A stretch of 58,960 bases of DNA from Streptomyces hydrogenans (GCF_014656075.1 NZ_BNBS01000010.1:62587-121546), one strand, 5' to 3'; counted from the first letter of the stretch, positions 49,721-58,518 are shown. Translations and numbers: made by a program. Notes: generated from the sequence alone by a model not told the origin.

Positions 49721-50932
49721 TCAGATGCCGGTGTAGTTCTCGGCGAACCAGTGGCGCTGGGGCGCGGAGTCGCGCAGCGCGGCCATCCGGGCGGAGCGCA
49801 GTCGCTCCTGGAAGTGCGCGGTGCCCTCGGGGTCCGGGAGGCGGTGCAGCAGCCGGATCATCCAGTGGGAGAACTCCTGCGCGCGCCAGATGTGGGCCAG
49901 GCAGCGCTCGGAGTAGCGGTCGAGTCCCGAGGAGTCGCCCTGGGCGAGGGCGTCGGTCAGGGCGTCGGCCAGGATCTCGGCCTCCAGCACGGCGAGGTTC
50001 GCGCCCTTGGCGGCGGAGGGGCTGATCAGCGCGGCGGCGTCGCCGGCGAGGAACAGCGCGCCGTGACGCAGCGGTTCGATCACGTCGGAGGCGAGGGGGA
50101 CGACGGAGCGCCGGATCACCCGGCCGCGCCGCAGGGGCCCGTAGTCGGGGGCGCGCATGCGCAGGTCGAGCTCGTCCCAGACGCGGTCCTCGCTCCAGTC
50201 GTCGGCCCGGGTTTCGCGCGGGCACTGGAGGTAGTAGCGGGTGATGTCGGCGGAGCGGGCCATGTGTCCGGCGAATCCGCGCGGGTGGGTGGCGTAGCCC
50301 ACGGCGTCCAGGCTCGGTGGCGCCTCAGCGAGCAGTCCCAGCCAGGTGACGCCGTGGTCGCGGTGGTGGTGGCGCACCGAGCCGGGAGGGAGGGAACGCC
50401 GGCCGGCTCCGTGGCGGCCGTCGCAGGCGGCGACGTAGCGGGCCCGCCACCGGCCGGGGCGGCCGTCCCCGTCCCGTACGGTCACCGTGGGCGCGGGTCC
50501 GTCGGCGTCGGCGACGGCGACCGCCTCGGTGTCGAAGCGGATCCGCCCGCCGCCGTCGAGGTAGTGGTCGAGCAGGTCGGCGACCAACTCGTGCTGGGGG
50601 TAGACGGTATGGGGGTCGCCCGTGCCGAACTGCCGGTAGTCGATGCGGAAGCGGCCGTCCTCGGTGCGGAACTCGCAGACACCGTGCTCCCGGCCTCGGC
50701 GCCCCAATCCCTCGGCCAGGCCGTGGCGTTGAAGGATCCGCACGGTGTTCGGGGCGAGGAAGCCCGCGCGGGCCCGATGGGCGACGTCGTCGCGGCCGGC
50801 ACGTTCCAGCACGACGCAGTCGACGCCCCGCCGGAGGAGGAGGTTGCCGAGCACGAGGCCGGCCGGGCCCGCTCCGATGATGACGACGTCGGCCGTGTCA
50901 GGCGCCGCCCGCCCTTGTTCACTCTCTGTCAC
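49721..50932 (-). CDS. PobA-like FAD-dependent aromatic hydroxylase
   Basis: A protein of 403 residues from GTG 50932. The dinucleotide fold GAGPAG is at residues 20-25; RARAGFLAPNTVRILQRHG, RYYLQCPRETRADDWSEDRV and LFLAGDAAALISPSAAKGA follow the 4-hydroxybenzoate 3-hydroxylase (PobA) sequence closely through to AENYTGI at the end. From memory of PobA, residues equivalent to Tyr201, Arg214, Arg220, Tyr222 and Tyr385 are kept (YATHPRGFAGHMARSADITR, then YY; ENY), whereas Ser212 is Met. Arg214 and Tyr222 bind the substrate carboxylate and Tyr201/Tyr385 relay protons, so a 4-hydroxybenzoate-like phenolic acid is likely but with altered specificity. It heads a two-gene operon with the methyltransferase. 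TAAGAT lies 8 nt before the start. Confidence 0.85.
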   Translation of the reverse strand: MTESEQGRAAPDTADVVIIGAGPAGLVLGNLLLRRGVDCVVLERAGRDDVAHRARAGFLAPNTVRILQRHGLAEGLGRRGREHGVCEFRTEDGRFRIDYRQFGTGDPHTVYPQHELVADLLDHYLDGGGRIRFDTEAVAVADADGPAPTVTVRDGDGRPGRWRARYVAACDGRHGAGRRSLPPGSVRHHHRDHGVTWLGLLAEAPPSLDAVGYATHPRGFAGHMARSADITRYYLQCPRETRADDWSEDRVWDELDLRMRAPDYGPLRRGRVIRRSVVPLASDVIEPLRHGALFLAGDAAALISPSAAKGANLAVLEAEILADALTDALAQGDSSGLDRYSERCLAHIWRAQEFSHWMIRLLHRLPDPEGTAHFQERLRSARMAALRDSAPQRHWFAENYTGI

Positions 50933-50940
50933 AGCAGTGG

Positions 50941-50946
50941 ATCTTA
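50941..50946 (-). promoter_or_regulatory. -10 element close to the PobA-like start
   Basis: TAAGAT on the minus strand (TANNNT) ends 8 nt before the GTG at 50932, implying a leaderless or nearly leaderless transcript. No Shine-Dalgarno site precedes this GTG. A matching -35 at standard spacing is not evident. The surrounding 50 bp are unusually AT-rich for the window. Confidence 0.45.
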
Positions 50947-51133
50947 AGCACGGAAAAGCATACGGACGGCCCAAGATCACCCGTATGCACCCCTGGGAGA
51001 GAAAAGGATTCTCCGGACAGGGTTCCACTCCCTCGAATGCTCCGTTCCGAGCCGCCGGGCGTGCCGGGCCTCGGCCGGCGCGCCCGATCCCGGGAACCTC
51101 CCCGAGGGCGCTCCTCGCAGGGTGACCGCCGTG

Positions 51134-51487
51134 TCAGCGGGCCAGCACCGAGGCGGCGATCGCACCCCCGGTGACGCAGAGCACGCAGAAGGCGAGATGT
51201 GAGCGCGGCCAGTCGTAGCGCTCGCGCGTCACGCCCCGGCCGATCTCGTGGCTCCACAGGGTCAGGAGTCTGCGGGTCGGCCAGAGACCGACCGTCAGCC
51301 CCACGAGGCTGAGCGCGTAGAGGCGGACGTCCACGGCCGGCGCGACGACGGCCCCGCAGCCGACGATGGCGAACGGGTACACGATCCGGAACCGCCGGAC
51401 CGGGATCCACGCCGCCATCGCGGAACAGTGGAGCGCGGTGATCACGGCGGCGGCCGACCACCATCCGCCGTCGGCGGTTCCGATCAT
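51134..51487 (-). CDS. Small integral membrane protein
   Basis: A protein of 117 residues with AGGAGAG before its ATG. Four hydrophobic segments are visible: WWSAAAVITALHCSAMAAWI, FRIVYPFAIVGCGAVVAP, LYALSLVGLTVGLWP, and LAFCVLCVTGGAIAASVLA. Family not recognised. It lies 80 bp downstream of the large ALF-repeat protein on the same strand, but a strong hairpin sits between them, so cotranscription is uncertain. Confidence 0.65.
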   Translation of the reverse strand: MIGTADGGWWSAAAVITALHCSAMAAWIPVRRFRIVYPFAIVGCGAVVAPAVDVRLYALSLVGLTVGLWPTRRLLTLWSHEIGRGVTRERYDWPRSHLAFCVLCVTGGAIAASVLAR

Positions 51488-51509
51488 CGGTGGGCCTCTC
51501 TCCTGGTTC

Positions 51510-51548
51510 CGCCGGGAGCGGCGGCCGGTGCGGCCCCCGCTCCCGGCG
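51510..51548 (-). terminator. Hairpin between the ALF-repeat gene and the small membrane protein
   Basis: Perfect 12-bp stem cgccgggagcgg / ccgctcccggcg with a 15-nt loop, 19 bp past the ALF-repeat stop and 22 bp before the next start. It probably terminates or strongly reduces transcription into the membrane protein gene. Confidence 0.65.
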
Positions 51549-51567
51549 TACGGGACACGGTGTCAGG

Positions 51568-54500
51568 TCAGAACCAGGTGGACAGGGTTCCGACGATGGG
51601 CGAGACGAGGTCGTGGGCGAACTGGGTGACCTTCGTTGCCGCCTTGGTGCCGCCCAGCGCCCCGATCCACTTGGACTGTCCGAAGGTGACCAGTCCGAGG
51701 AGGGCGCTTCCGGCCGAGGCGGCGAACTCGCTGCTGGTGAAGCCGTACTCCATGCCGGTGAAGACCGCGCTCAGCGCGCCCGCGCCCAGGGACACGTAGC
51801 CGAGGACCACGGCTCCCACGGCCAACGGCGGGAACGCCAGGCTCGCGATGCCGAGACCGGCGGCGAGGAATCCGGTGCCGATGCTGACGTAGTTGGCCGT
51901 GTCGGCCCACCACTTGGCGTCCTCGTACCACTTCTCACCGCCGGCGTTGCTGCCGTTCGGGTTGACCTGGTCATGGGTGGAGCTGTCGGCCGGGTCGGTG
52001 GCGCTGTCCCGGTCGCGCTGGGCCTGGACGGCCGCGACCCGTGCGGCTTCCGCGATCTCGGCCTGCCGCTTCTGCGTCGCGATGCGCCGGGCGTCGGTCG
52101 CCGCGGAGGCCGCCGCCTGGGCGCTCTGTCCGGCGGCGAGCGCGGACTGGCGAGCGCTCGCGGCCGAAGCCTGCGCGCTGTAGGACGAGTCGAGTGCCCG
52201 ACGGGCCGCGTCGACGGCCCGGTTCGCGGAGTAGTTCGCCGACCGTGCCGCGCCGCGGGCGGTCTGCGCGGCCGCACTGGCCGTCGCCGCGGATGCCTTG
52301 GCGTCCGCGGCGGACTTGTCGGCCGCGTCGGCGAACTGCTGCGCCTTCGCCGCGTGCGCGGCGGCGGTGTCCGCCGCGATCTGGGCCTTGTCCGCCCAGT
52401 CGGACGCTTCCTGGGCCGCGTTCCTGGCCTCTGCCGCCACCTTGGACGCCAGCGCGGCGTTCCGCTGCGCGTGGGCCGCGATCTTCGCGGCGGCCGCGAT
52501 GGCGCCCCGGATCGCCGAGATGTGGGTCACCGAGTCCTGGTCCAGCTGCGCCGCCTTGTGCCGCTGCAGGTCGACGAAGTTCCTGCGCATCCAGGTCGGG
52601 CCCTCAAGGGCCACCTCGGCGTACGCCCTGGTGTACTGGCCGCCCGCGCTGAGCAGCGTCGCGGCGACCACGGCGTCGTCCTCCCGCACCGCCGCCGCGT
52701 AGCCGGTCTCGAAGAAGGCCTGGAGGGCCGTGGCGGTCTCCGCGTCGACGGCGGCCTCGGCGGCGGCCCTGACGGCCTGGCCGGGGTTGCTGCCGAGGAT
52801 CCGGAAGATCTGGACGCGGTTGTCGGGCGCGGCGGCCTCGACCATCCCCGAGGTGAGGAAGGCGCGTGTCGCCTGGGTGTCGGCGCTCGCCAGGGCCTGG
52901 TGCGCCGCCGTGCCGATCGCGGGTGACGAGATCTGGGCGACGTAGAGGGCCGTCTCCCGGTCGTCCTGGCCCTGCGCGAGCACCCGGTCGGTGTCGATCC
53001 AGGCTCTGACGTCGGCCTCGGTGCCGCAGAGCGCGAACTGTGCGGCCTCCCGCGTCCAGGCTCCTCGTGCGCCGAGGAGGCCGACGGCGGCCTTGCGGCC
53101 CAGAGTGACGGCCAGCGTGAGGTCGCCGTCCGCGAGGGCCTGCTCGGCCTGGGTGATCAGGGTCTGGAGCGCCTGCTCGGTCTGCTCGGACTGTGTCCGC
53201 TTGCGGGCCAGTTCGGCCTGCTCCTTGGCCTCGATCTCGGCGAGCAGCCGGGCCTCCGCCATGCCCTGCTGCTTCTGTTCGTCGAGCCGGGCCGTCTCCG
53301 CGTTCCGCGCCGCCAGCTCGACCGCGATCGCCTGCTCGACCGCCGTGGTGGCCGCGTCGGCGGCCTTGACCGCCGCCGCGGCGTGGGCGGTGGACTTGTT
53401 CGCGAAGTCGATCGCCTGGCCGGCGTACTTCGCCGCCTCCTCCGCGGCGGACGCGGCGTTCTCCGCGTGGGTGGCGGCCGAATTGGCCGCGTCGCGCGCG
53501 GTCCGCGCGGCGGTGGCCGCGGTGTCGGCCAGCGCCTTGGAGGTGGAGGCGGCGTTGGTGGCCAGATTGGCGGCGCTGCTCGCGATCTGCGCCTGCCGCT
53601 TCGCCTCGGCGGCCTCCTTCTGCGCGACGCCGGAGGCCTGGGCCGCCTGGGCGGAGGCGTTCGCGGCGGCGGCCGCGTTGCGGGCGGCGGACGCCGCGGC
53701 GGAGCCGGCGCCGGCGGCCTTGGCCGAAGCGGTCGCGGCGTAGTCGGCGGCGGCGGCCGCCGACCGTGCCTGGGAAGCGGCGTTGCGCGCCGCGACGGCG
53801 GCGTTCTTCGCGGCCTCCGACTTGGCGGCGTCCTTCGAGGCGGCGATCGCCGAGCCGTAGGCCACCGAGGCGGCGTTCCCCGCCGTCGCGGCCGCCTGGG
53901 ACGCGGCGGTGGCCGCCCAGGACGCGCGACGCGACGCGGTGACCGCCGCATGGGACGCCCTGATGGCGTTCCGGGCCGCGTCGGCCGCGCCGGAGGCGGC
54001 CTTGGCCGCCTTGGTGGCCGCGCCTCGGGCCTTGGCGACGTCCGCTCCCGCCGCCACGGCTTCCGCCGCGGCTTCCTCGGCGGCCGCCTTCGCCTTGTCG
54101 GCGGCGGTCACGGCCCGCTCGGAGGCCTCCACGGCCAGGTCGGTCTCGGCCTGCGCCCGCTTGCCCTCGCGCTGGACCACGGCGACGAGTTCCTCGATGG
54201 TCGCCGACTCCTGGTCGCGCGCACGCGCGATGTGCTGGCCCGTGTCCAGGAACCAGCGGACGTCCGACTCGCCACCGCTCAGCGCACGGTCGGCGTACTT
54301 CCGCACCTCCGGACCGGCGTTGAACATCAGGGTGGAGGCCTGGACGCGCATGTCCTCCAGGTTCGCCGTGAACCGTCCGGCGGAGAGGAACGCCTCCAGG
54401 GCGGTCTGCGTCCCGGCCTCCAGCGCCTTGGACGCCTCTCGCCTGACCGCCCGGCCGCCCGTGGACGACACGGTGGCCGTGGCGACGCGCAGGTCCTCCA

Positions 54501-54918
54501 GGAGCGCGGGCTTGAACCCCTCGGAGAGGAAGGCGTTGATGGCCGCGTCACCGTTGTCGATCGCGGCGGTCGCCTCGCGGCGCAGCCCCTTGCCGGCGTG
54601 GGCCAGGTACGTGAACAGCGCGACGTAGTTGTCCTGCTGGGTCGCCTTCGGCAAGGTCTGCAGGAGGAAGGTCTGGATGTCGGCGTCCGTGCCGTAGAGG
54701 GCGTCCGCGGCGGCGGCCTTGACCGCCCGGCCCCCGGTCATCCACGCCTTGACGACCTTGGCACGTTCGCTGTCGGGAAGGGTGAGCGGGTCACCGGGCA
54801 CATCCTCGGCGGTGGCCGCGCGACTGACGGGCGCGAACGCCATGGGTGAGGCCGCGGCGGCGGCCACTGCGGCCGCCGCACCGACGAATCGCCGCCGGCT
54901 CAGAAAAGTGTTCTGCAT
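51568..54918 (-). CDS. Tat-exported ALF-repeat, Ala-rich coiled-coil protein
   Basis: A protein of 1116 residues from ATG 54918. The N-terminus LSRRRFVGAAAAVAAAAASP is a Tat-type signal. Residues about 40-290 carry short ALF repeats (AWMTGGRAVKAAAADALYGT, ADIQTFLLQTL, AINAFLSEGFKPALLEDLR). About 290-620 is a very long Ala/Lys/Glu/Ser coiled coil. ALF repeats return at about 650-870 (FALCGTEADVRAWIDTDRVL), and a second coiled coil runs to about 1000. The last 110 residues have a Trp-rich start (GGEKWYEDAKWWADTANYVS) and hydrophobic Gly/Ala stretches. This resembles polymorphic-toxin carrier architecture, but no toxin motif is recognisable at the C-terminus. It is a cell-surface or secreted protein; function unknown. 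Confidence 0.8.
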   Translation of the reverse strand: MQNTFLSRRRFVGAAAAVAAAAASPMAFAPVSRAATAEDVPGDPLTLPDSERAKVVKAWMTGGRAVKAAAADALYGTDADIQTFLLQTLPKATQQDNYVALFTYLAHAGKGLRREATAAIDNGDAAINAFLSEGFKPALLEDLRVATATVSSTGGRAVRREASKALEAGTQTALEAFLSAGRFTANLEDMRVQASTLMFNAGPEVRKYADRALSGGESDVRWFLDTGQHIARARDQESATIEELVAVVQREGKRAQAETDLAVEASERAVTAADKAKAAAEEAAAEAVAAGADVAKARGAATKAAKAASGAADAARNAIRASHAAVTASRRASWAATAASQAAATAGNAASVAYGSAIAASKDAAKSEAAKNAAVAARNAASQARSAAAAADYAATASAKAAGAGSAAASAARNAAAAANASAQAAQASGVAQKEAAEAKRQAQIASSAANLATNAASTSKALADTAATAARTARDAANSAATHAENAASAAEEAAKYAGQAIDFANKSTAHAAAAVKAADAATTAVEQAIAVELAARNAETARLDEQKQQGMAEARLLAEIEAKEQAELARKRTQSEQTEQALQTLITQAEQALADGDLTLAVTLGRKAAVGLLGARGAWTREAAQFALCGTEADVRAWIDTDRVLAQGQDDRETALYVAQISSPAIGTAAHQALASADTQATRAFLTSGMVEAAAPDNRVQIFRILGSNPGQAVRAAAEAAVDAETATALQAFFETGYAAAVREDDAVVAATLLSAGGQYTRAYAEVALEGPTWMRRNFVDLQRHKAAQLDQDSVTHISAIRGAIAAAAKIAAHAQRNAALASKVAAEARNAAQEASDWADKAQIAADTAAAHAAKAQQFADAADKSAADAKASAATASAAAQTARGAARSANYSANRAVDAARRALDSSYSAQASAASARQSALAAGQSAQAAASAATDARRIATQKRQAEIAEAARVAAVQAQRDRDSATDPADSSTHDQVNPNGSNAGGEKWYEDAKWWADTANYVSIGTGFLAAGLGIASLAFPPLAVGAVVLGYVSLGAGALSAVFTGMEYGFTSSEFAASAGSALLGLVTFGQSKWIGALGGTKAATKVTQFAHDLVSPIVGTLSTWF

Positions 54919-55369
54919 CAAGGCACTACCCCCCAGACTATTTGGCCCGCAGTGCGAGCCGACGACACGGAACGCCGATTGCAACCGATCAGGCGGCATC
55001 AACCTACGTTCATCCGACCGCTATTTCAATGAATCTCCTTCCTTCCTCAAAACGAGAAGGGAGCTGTCCAGAACGGAGACCTACTAGGTTTCAGGTAGGG
55101 CGATTTACTCTCATAGAGATTGATCTACCGACACGCGATCCCATCCCATGTGGCATACGTCACAGCTTATTTGCGCCACTCGAACGCGAACCTGACGAAC
55201 TATGCGTAGACAAAATGATCTTCAGTGGATTTCATGGGCGGGTCGTCGCAGGAAGTGGAATTCGAGCACGCCGAAACACATGCGGGAGAACCCGGGGGGG
55301 ATATTTCGTGCTGCCTTCTGCCACTCAAATCCCTCCGGAATCCACAGGGAATCGAGGAACGAGACAGTC
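54919..55369. other. 451-bp AT-enriched divergent intergenic region
   Basis: No gene is supported here. The stretch 54990-55240 is markedly less GC-rich than the rest of the window, with runs such as tttcaatgaatctcc and tcatagagattgatct. It must hold the divergent promoters of the ALF-repeat gene and of the small secreted protein. A small inverted repeat CCTAC ... GTAGG (55080-55084 / 55095-55099) is present. A plus-strand frame open from 55202 merely extends the downstream gene and lacks a ribosome site. Confidence 0.6.
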
Positions 55370-55876
55370 ATGAAGTTCATTCGTCGTGCAATGATCGCGA
55401 CCGCAACCGCGGGGGCAGTTCTCGGCCTGTTCGCAGCCGGTGCCGTGGGCAGCCCCGAAGCCGTCGGGTCGCCCCGCATGACGGCGGCGGCGGACGAGGC
55501 CCCGGGGCCCGCGGTCGAGGACTTCGCCTATCCCGACGCCGCCAGGATCCTGGCCGAGCAGGGCATCGTCCTGAAGCGGGGCGACGGGCACATCCTCCTC
55601 GCCACGTGCGGCGGCGAAGCCGGGCTCATCGAGGTGTGGGCCCGGGGCCGCGACAAGGTCTGCTTCAAGGTGACCGGTGCCGGCGGCTACCTGAGCCTGG
55701 ACATCCCGGCCGTCTTCGCCATCAAGGGCAACGACTACACGACCACCGTCGACATGACCGTGGGCACCGAGCAGAAGTCCTTCGCCGTCACCCAGAACGC
55801 CTGGACCTCGGTCGGCGAGTCCGCCGACCCCGAGGCACGCGACCACGCCCTCGTGGAGATCACCGCCAAGCGGTAG
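55370..55876 (+). CDS. Small secreted protein of unknown function
   Basis: A protein of 168 residues. Signal peptide MKFIRRAMIATATAGAVLGL... cleaved near residue 27. The mature part contains two cysteines, C80 and C98, placed to form one disulfide in a beta-rich domain (VLKRGDGHILLATCGG, LIEVWARGRDKVCFKVTGAG, YTTTVDMTVGTEQKSFAV, HALVEITAKR). GAGGAAC precedes the ATG by about 12 nt. The family is not recognised; the central part resembles secreted actinobacterial adhesion or inhibitor-sized proteins only in general form. It lies 121 bp upstream of the pseudo-protease gene on the same strand. Confidence 0.75.
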   Translation: MKFIRRAMIATATAGAVLGLFAAGAVGSPEAVGSPRMTAAADEAPGPAVEDFAYPDAARILAEQGIVLKRGDGHILLATCGGEAGLIEVWARGRDKVCFKVTGAGGYLSLDIPAVFAIKGNDYTTTVDMTVGTEQKSFAVTQNAWTSVGESADPEARDHALVEITAKR

Positions 55877-55997
55877 CACCCCGAACGCCGTCGCGTCCGC
55901 CGTCGGCCGCGCGCCCCTCCGGCGCGCTGGACCACCCACCCCACCCGCCGAGGCACCCTCCCTCCCGGAGGCACCTCACCGCAAAGGACCGTTCACC

Positions 55998-57518
55998 ATG
56001 ACCAAGCGCTCGCGCGCCCTGTGGGCCACCAGCGCGGCGGTGGCCTTCACCGCCGTCCTCACCACCGCTTCCGCCCACGCCCTCGACGGCGCCGCCGCCA
56101 CGAACGAGCTGGCCTACACCGCCAAGATCCAGGTCGGCGAGAAGACCGCCTGCACCGGTGCGCTCGTCGCTCCGCAGTGGGTCCTGTCGGCCAAGAGCTG
56201 CTTCGCCGACGCCACCGGCAACGTGCCCGCCCAGCCGCCGGCCCCCACCACCGTCACCGTCGGCCGCCCCGACCTCACCCAGACCACGACCGGTGGCGTC
56301 CGCACCGCGACCGCACTCGTCGCGCACCCCGACCGTGACCTGGTCATGGTCCGGCTGTCCACCCGCGTCAACAACGTCCAGCCCGTGGCCCTGGCCGCCA
56401 CCCCCGCCGCCGGGAACGAGAGCCTCGACGCGGCCGGCTACGGCCGCACCAGGACCGAGTGGGTGCCCGACCTGCTGCACACCGCGTCGTTCACCGCCGC
56501 CGCCCCCGCCGCCACGGGTGACATCGACCTCACGGCCTCAGGTGACGCGGTGATGTGCAAGGGCGACGCCGGCGGTCCCGTCCTGCGCGGTACCGGCACC
56601 ACCCGCGAGCTGGTGGCCATCGCGAGCCGGTCCTGGCAGGGCGGCTGCCTCGGCATGGACCCCGCCGAGACGCGGACCGGCGCCGTCGCCACGCGCGTGG
56701 ACGACGTGCGCTCCTGGATCACGTCGACCGCGTTCCGTGCCCAGGGCGACATGACCGGGGACAAGATCTCCGACCTGACCGCCGTGTGGGACGACAGCAC
56801 CCTGCACTCCTACCCGGGTCTCGGCACCGGTCAGCTGGGCAACCAGATGCCGCTCGTCGGCGGCACCACCTGGTCCACGATCAAGCACCTGACCAAGGGC
56901 GACTTCACCGGCGACGGCATCGCCGACCTGATGTCCATCTGGGGCGACGGCACGCTGCACTACTACCGCGGCAAGGGCGACGGCACGATCGACACCCAGC
57001 GCGTCGTCACCCTCGGCGGCGACACGTGGCTGCCGATCAGGAACATCGCCGCCGGCGACTTCAACAAGGACGGCGTCGACGACCTCATCACCATCTGGGG
57101 CGACGGCACCCTGCACCTCTACACCGGCAAGGGCGACGGCCAGCTCAACAACGGCATCACCGTCTCGCAGGGCGCTGCCACCTGGCTCACCGTCAAGCAC
57201 ACCGCCGCCGGTGACTTCAACAAGGACGGCGTCGCCGACCTCATGGCCATCTGGGGCGACGGCAGCCTGCACCTCTACACCGGCAAGGGCGACGGCCAGC
57301 TCAACGCCGGCACGACGATGATCGGCGGCACCACCTGGTCCACGATCAAGCACCTCACCGCCGGCGACTACAACAAGGACGGCGTCGCCGACCTGAAGGC
57401 CGTGTGGAACGACGGCACCCTCCGCTACTACAGCGGAAAGGGCGACGGCACCATCAACGGCCAGATCCAGGTCACCGTCGGCGGCACCACCTGGGGCTCG
57501 GTGCGACAGCTCGCCTGA
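55998..57518 (+). CDS. Trypsin-fold pseudo-protease with FG-GAP/VCBS repeats
   Basis: A protein of 506 residues, AAAGGA 9 nt before the ATG. Signal peptide to about residue 29. Residues 30-245 are a chymotrypsin/trypsin fold (VAPQWVLSAKSCFADATG, HPDRDLVMVRLSTRV, CKGDAGGPVLRGT). The usual catalytic His in TAAHC is Ser (S67) and the nucleophile in GDSGGP is Ala (A191); only D114 remains. So it should be proteolytically dead. Residues 246-506 contain five repeats of about 50 residues with calcium-binding loops (GDMTGDKISDL, GDFTGDGIADL, GDFNKDGVDDL, GDFNKDGVADL, GDYNKDGVADL), forming a partial beta-propeller. A binding or scaffolding role outside the cell is inferred. Confidence 0.88.
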   Translation: MTKRSRALWATSAAVAFTAVLTTASAHALDGAAATNELAYTAKIQVGEKTACTGALVAPQWVLSAKSCFADATGNVPAQPPAPTTVTVGRPDLTQTTTGGVRTATALVAHPDRDLVMVRLSTRVNNVQPVALAATPAAGNESLDAAGYGRTRTEWVPDLLHTASFTAAAPAATGDIDLTASGDAVMCKGDAGGPVLRGTGTTRELVAIASRSWQGGCLGMDPAETRTGAVATRVDDVRSWITSTAFRAQGDMTGDKISDLTAVWDDSTLHSYPGLGTGQLGNQMPLVGGTTWSTIKHLTKGDFTGDGIADLMSIWGDGTLHYYRGKGDGTIDTQRVVTLGGDTWLPIRNIAAGDFNKDGVDDLITIWGDGTLHLYTGKGDGQLNNGITVSQGAATWLTVKHTAAGDFNKDGVADLMAIWGDGSLHLYTGKGDGQLNAGTTMIGGTTWSTIKHLTAGDYNKDGVADLKAVWNDGTLRYYSGKGDGTINGQIQVTVGGTTWGSVRQLA

Positions 57519-57536
57519 CCCCCCGACGACAGAAGC

Positions 57537-57565
57537 GGAGGCCCCGGGCGATGCCCGGGGCCTCC
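57537..57565. terminator. Strong bidirectional terminator
   Basis: Perfect 13-bp stem ggaggccccgggc / gcccggggcctcc with a 3-nt loop between the convergent pseudo-protease and OpcA genes. Confidence 0.85.
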
Positions 57566-57603
57566 GGCGTGCCGCCCCGTACACCGGGCGAGCGCGCGGC
57601 GGC

Positions 57604-58518
57604 TCAGGAGGAGCGGCCCTCCAGGGCCGCCGCGTAGGCGTCGTCGGGGTCGAGGTGGCGCAGCTCCTCGGCGATCAGCTCCGCGGTCGTGCGGACCTTG
57701 AGCGCCATGACGCGGCTCGGCTGGCCGGGGATGGCGAGCCGGGCGACCGGGCCCTCGGGGCGGTCGATCCTGACCTCGCCCTGCGGGGTGCCCATCCGGA
57801 CGGCGGTGACGACCGGGCCGTCGGAGACGATCCGCTCGACCGGGACGCCCAGCCGGATCTCGAACCAGCGGGCCAGCAGCTCCGCGCTCGGGTTGGCCTC
57901 CTCGGCCTCCACCGCCGCCGAGACGACGTCCGTGCCGGCCTGGTCGAGTGCGGCGGCCAGCATCGAGCGCCAGGGGGTGAGCCGGGTCCAGGCCAGGTCG
58001 GTGTCCCCGGGGGCGTACGAGGCGGCCCGGGCGGCCAGCGCGCCGAGCGGGTCCTCGACCGCGTAGGTGTCGGTGATCCGCCGCTGGGCCAGGGCGCCGA
58101 GCGGGTCCTTGGACGGGACGGCCGGGGCGTCCACAGGCCACCAGACGACCACGGGGGCGTCGGGCAGCAGCAGCGGCAGCACCACGGAGTCGGCGCGGGC
58201 GCCGAGTTCGCCGTGCAGGCGGAGCAGCACCGTCTCGCCCGAGCCCGCGTCGGTGCCGAGGCGGACCTCGGCGTCGAGCCGGGTCACGTTCCGCTCGCGC
58301 GGCGAGAGCGCCCGGCGGCGGATGACCACGAGGGTGCGCGAAGGGTGTTCCTTCGACGCCTCGTTGGCGGCTCGCACGGAGTCGTAGGCGTTCTCCTCGT
58401 CGGTGACGATCACGAGGGTGAGCACCACACCGACGGCGGGGGTGCCGACGGCCCTCCGGCCCTCCAGGATCGCCTTGTTGATCGCGCTGGAGTTGGTGTC
58501 CGTGAGATCGATCTTCAT
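57604..58518 (-). CDS. opcA: Glucose-6-phosphate dehydrogenase assembly protein OpcA
   Basis: A protein of 304 residues with the full OpcA pattern: INKAILEGRRAVGTPAVGVV, TLVIVTDEENAYDSVRAANE, PSRTLVVIRRR, VLPLLLPDAPVVVWWPVDAP, DPLGALAQRRITDT, DLAWTRLTPWRSMLAAALDQ, LLARWFEIRLGVPVERIVSD. OpcA assists the oxidative pentose phosphate enzyme G6PDH in actinobacteria and cyanobacteria. In the usual actinobacterial order it follows zwf and precedes a 6-phosphogluconolactonase gene. Here the upstream gene is a DoxX-like protein and the downstream gene is convergent, so this is an isolated copy, perhaps one of two. Confidence 0.9.
   Translation of the reverse strand: MKIDLTDTNSSAINKAILEGRRAVGTPAVGVVLTLVIVTDEENAYDSVRAANEASKEHPSRTLVVIRRRALSPRERNVTRLDAEVRLGTDAGSGETVLLRLHGELGARADSVVLPLLLPDAPVVVWWPVDAPAVPSKDPLGALAQRRITDTYAVEDPLGALAARAASYAPGDTDLAWTRLTPWRSMLAAALDQAGTDVVSAAVEAEEANPSAELLARWFEIRLGVPVERIVSDGPVVTAVRMGTPQGEVRIDRPEGPVARLAIPGQPSRVMALKVRTTAELIAEELRHLDPDDAYAAALEGRSS

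Noticed and set aside
47911..50932. PhzS/PhzM-like phenazine modification pair
   Set aside because: The hydroxylase matches PobA far better, and no phenazine core genes are in the window.
51134..51487. Firm call as immunity protein of the ALF-repeat protein
   Set aside because: Only position and size support it, and a strong terminator-like hairpin separates the genes; kept as a hypothesis.
55202..55369. N-terminal extension of the small secreted protein starting at 55202
   Set aside because: Would bury the signal peptide, and the extension is AT-rich intergenic sequence without a ribosome site.
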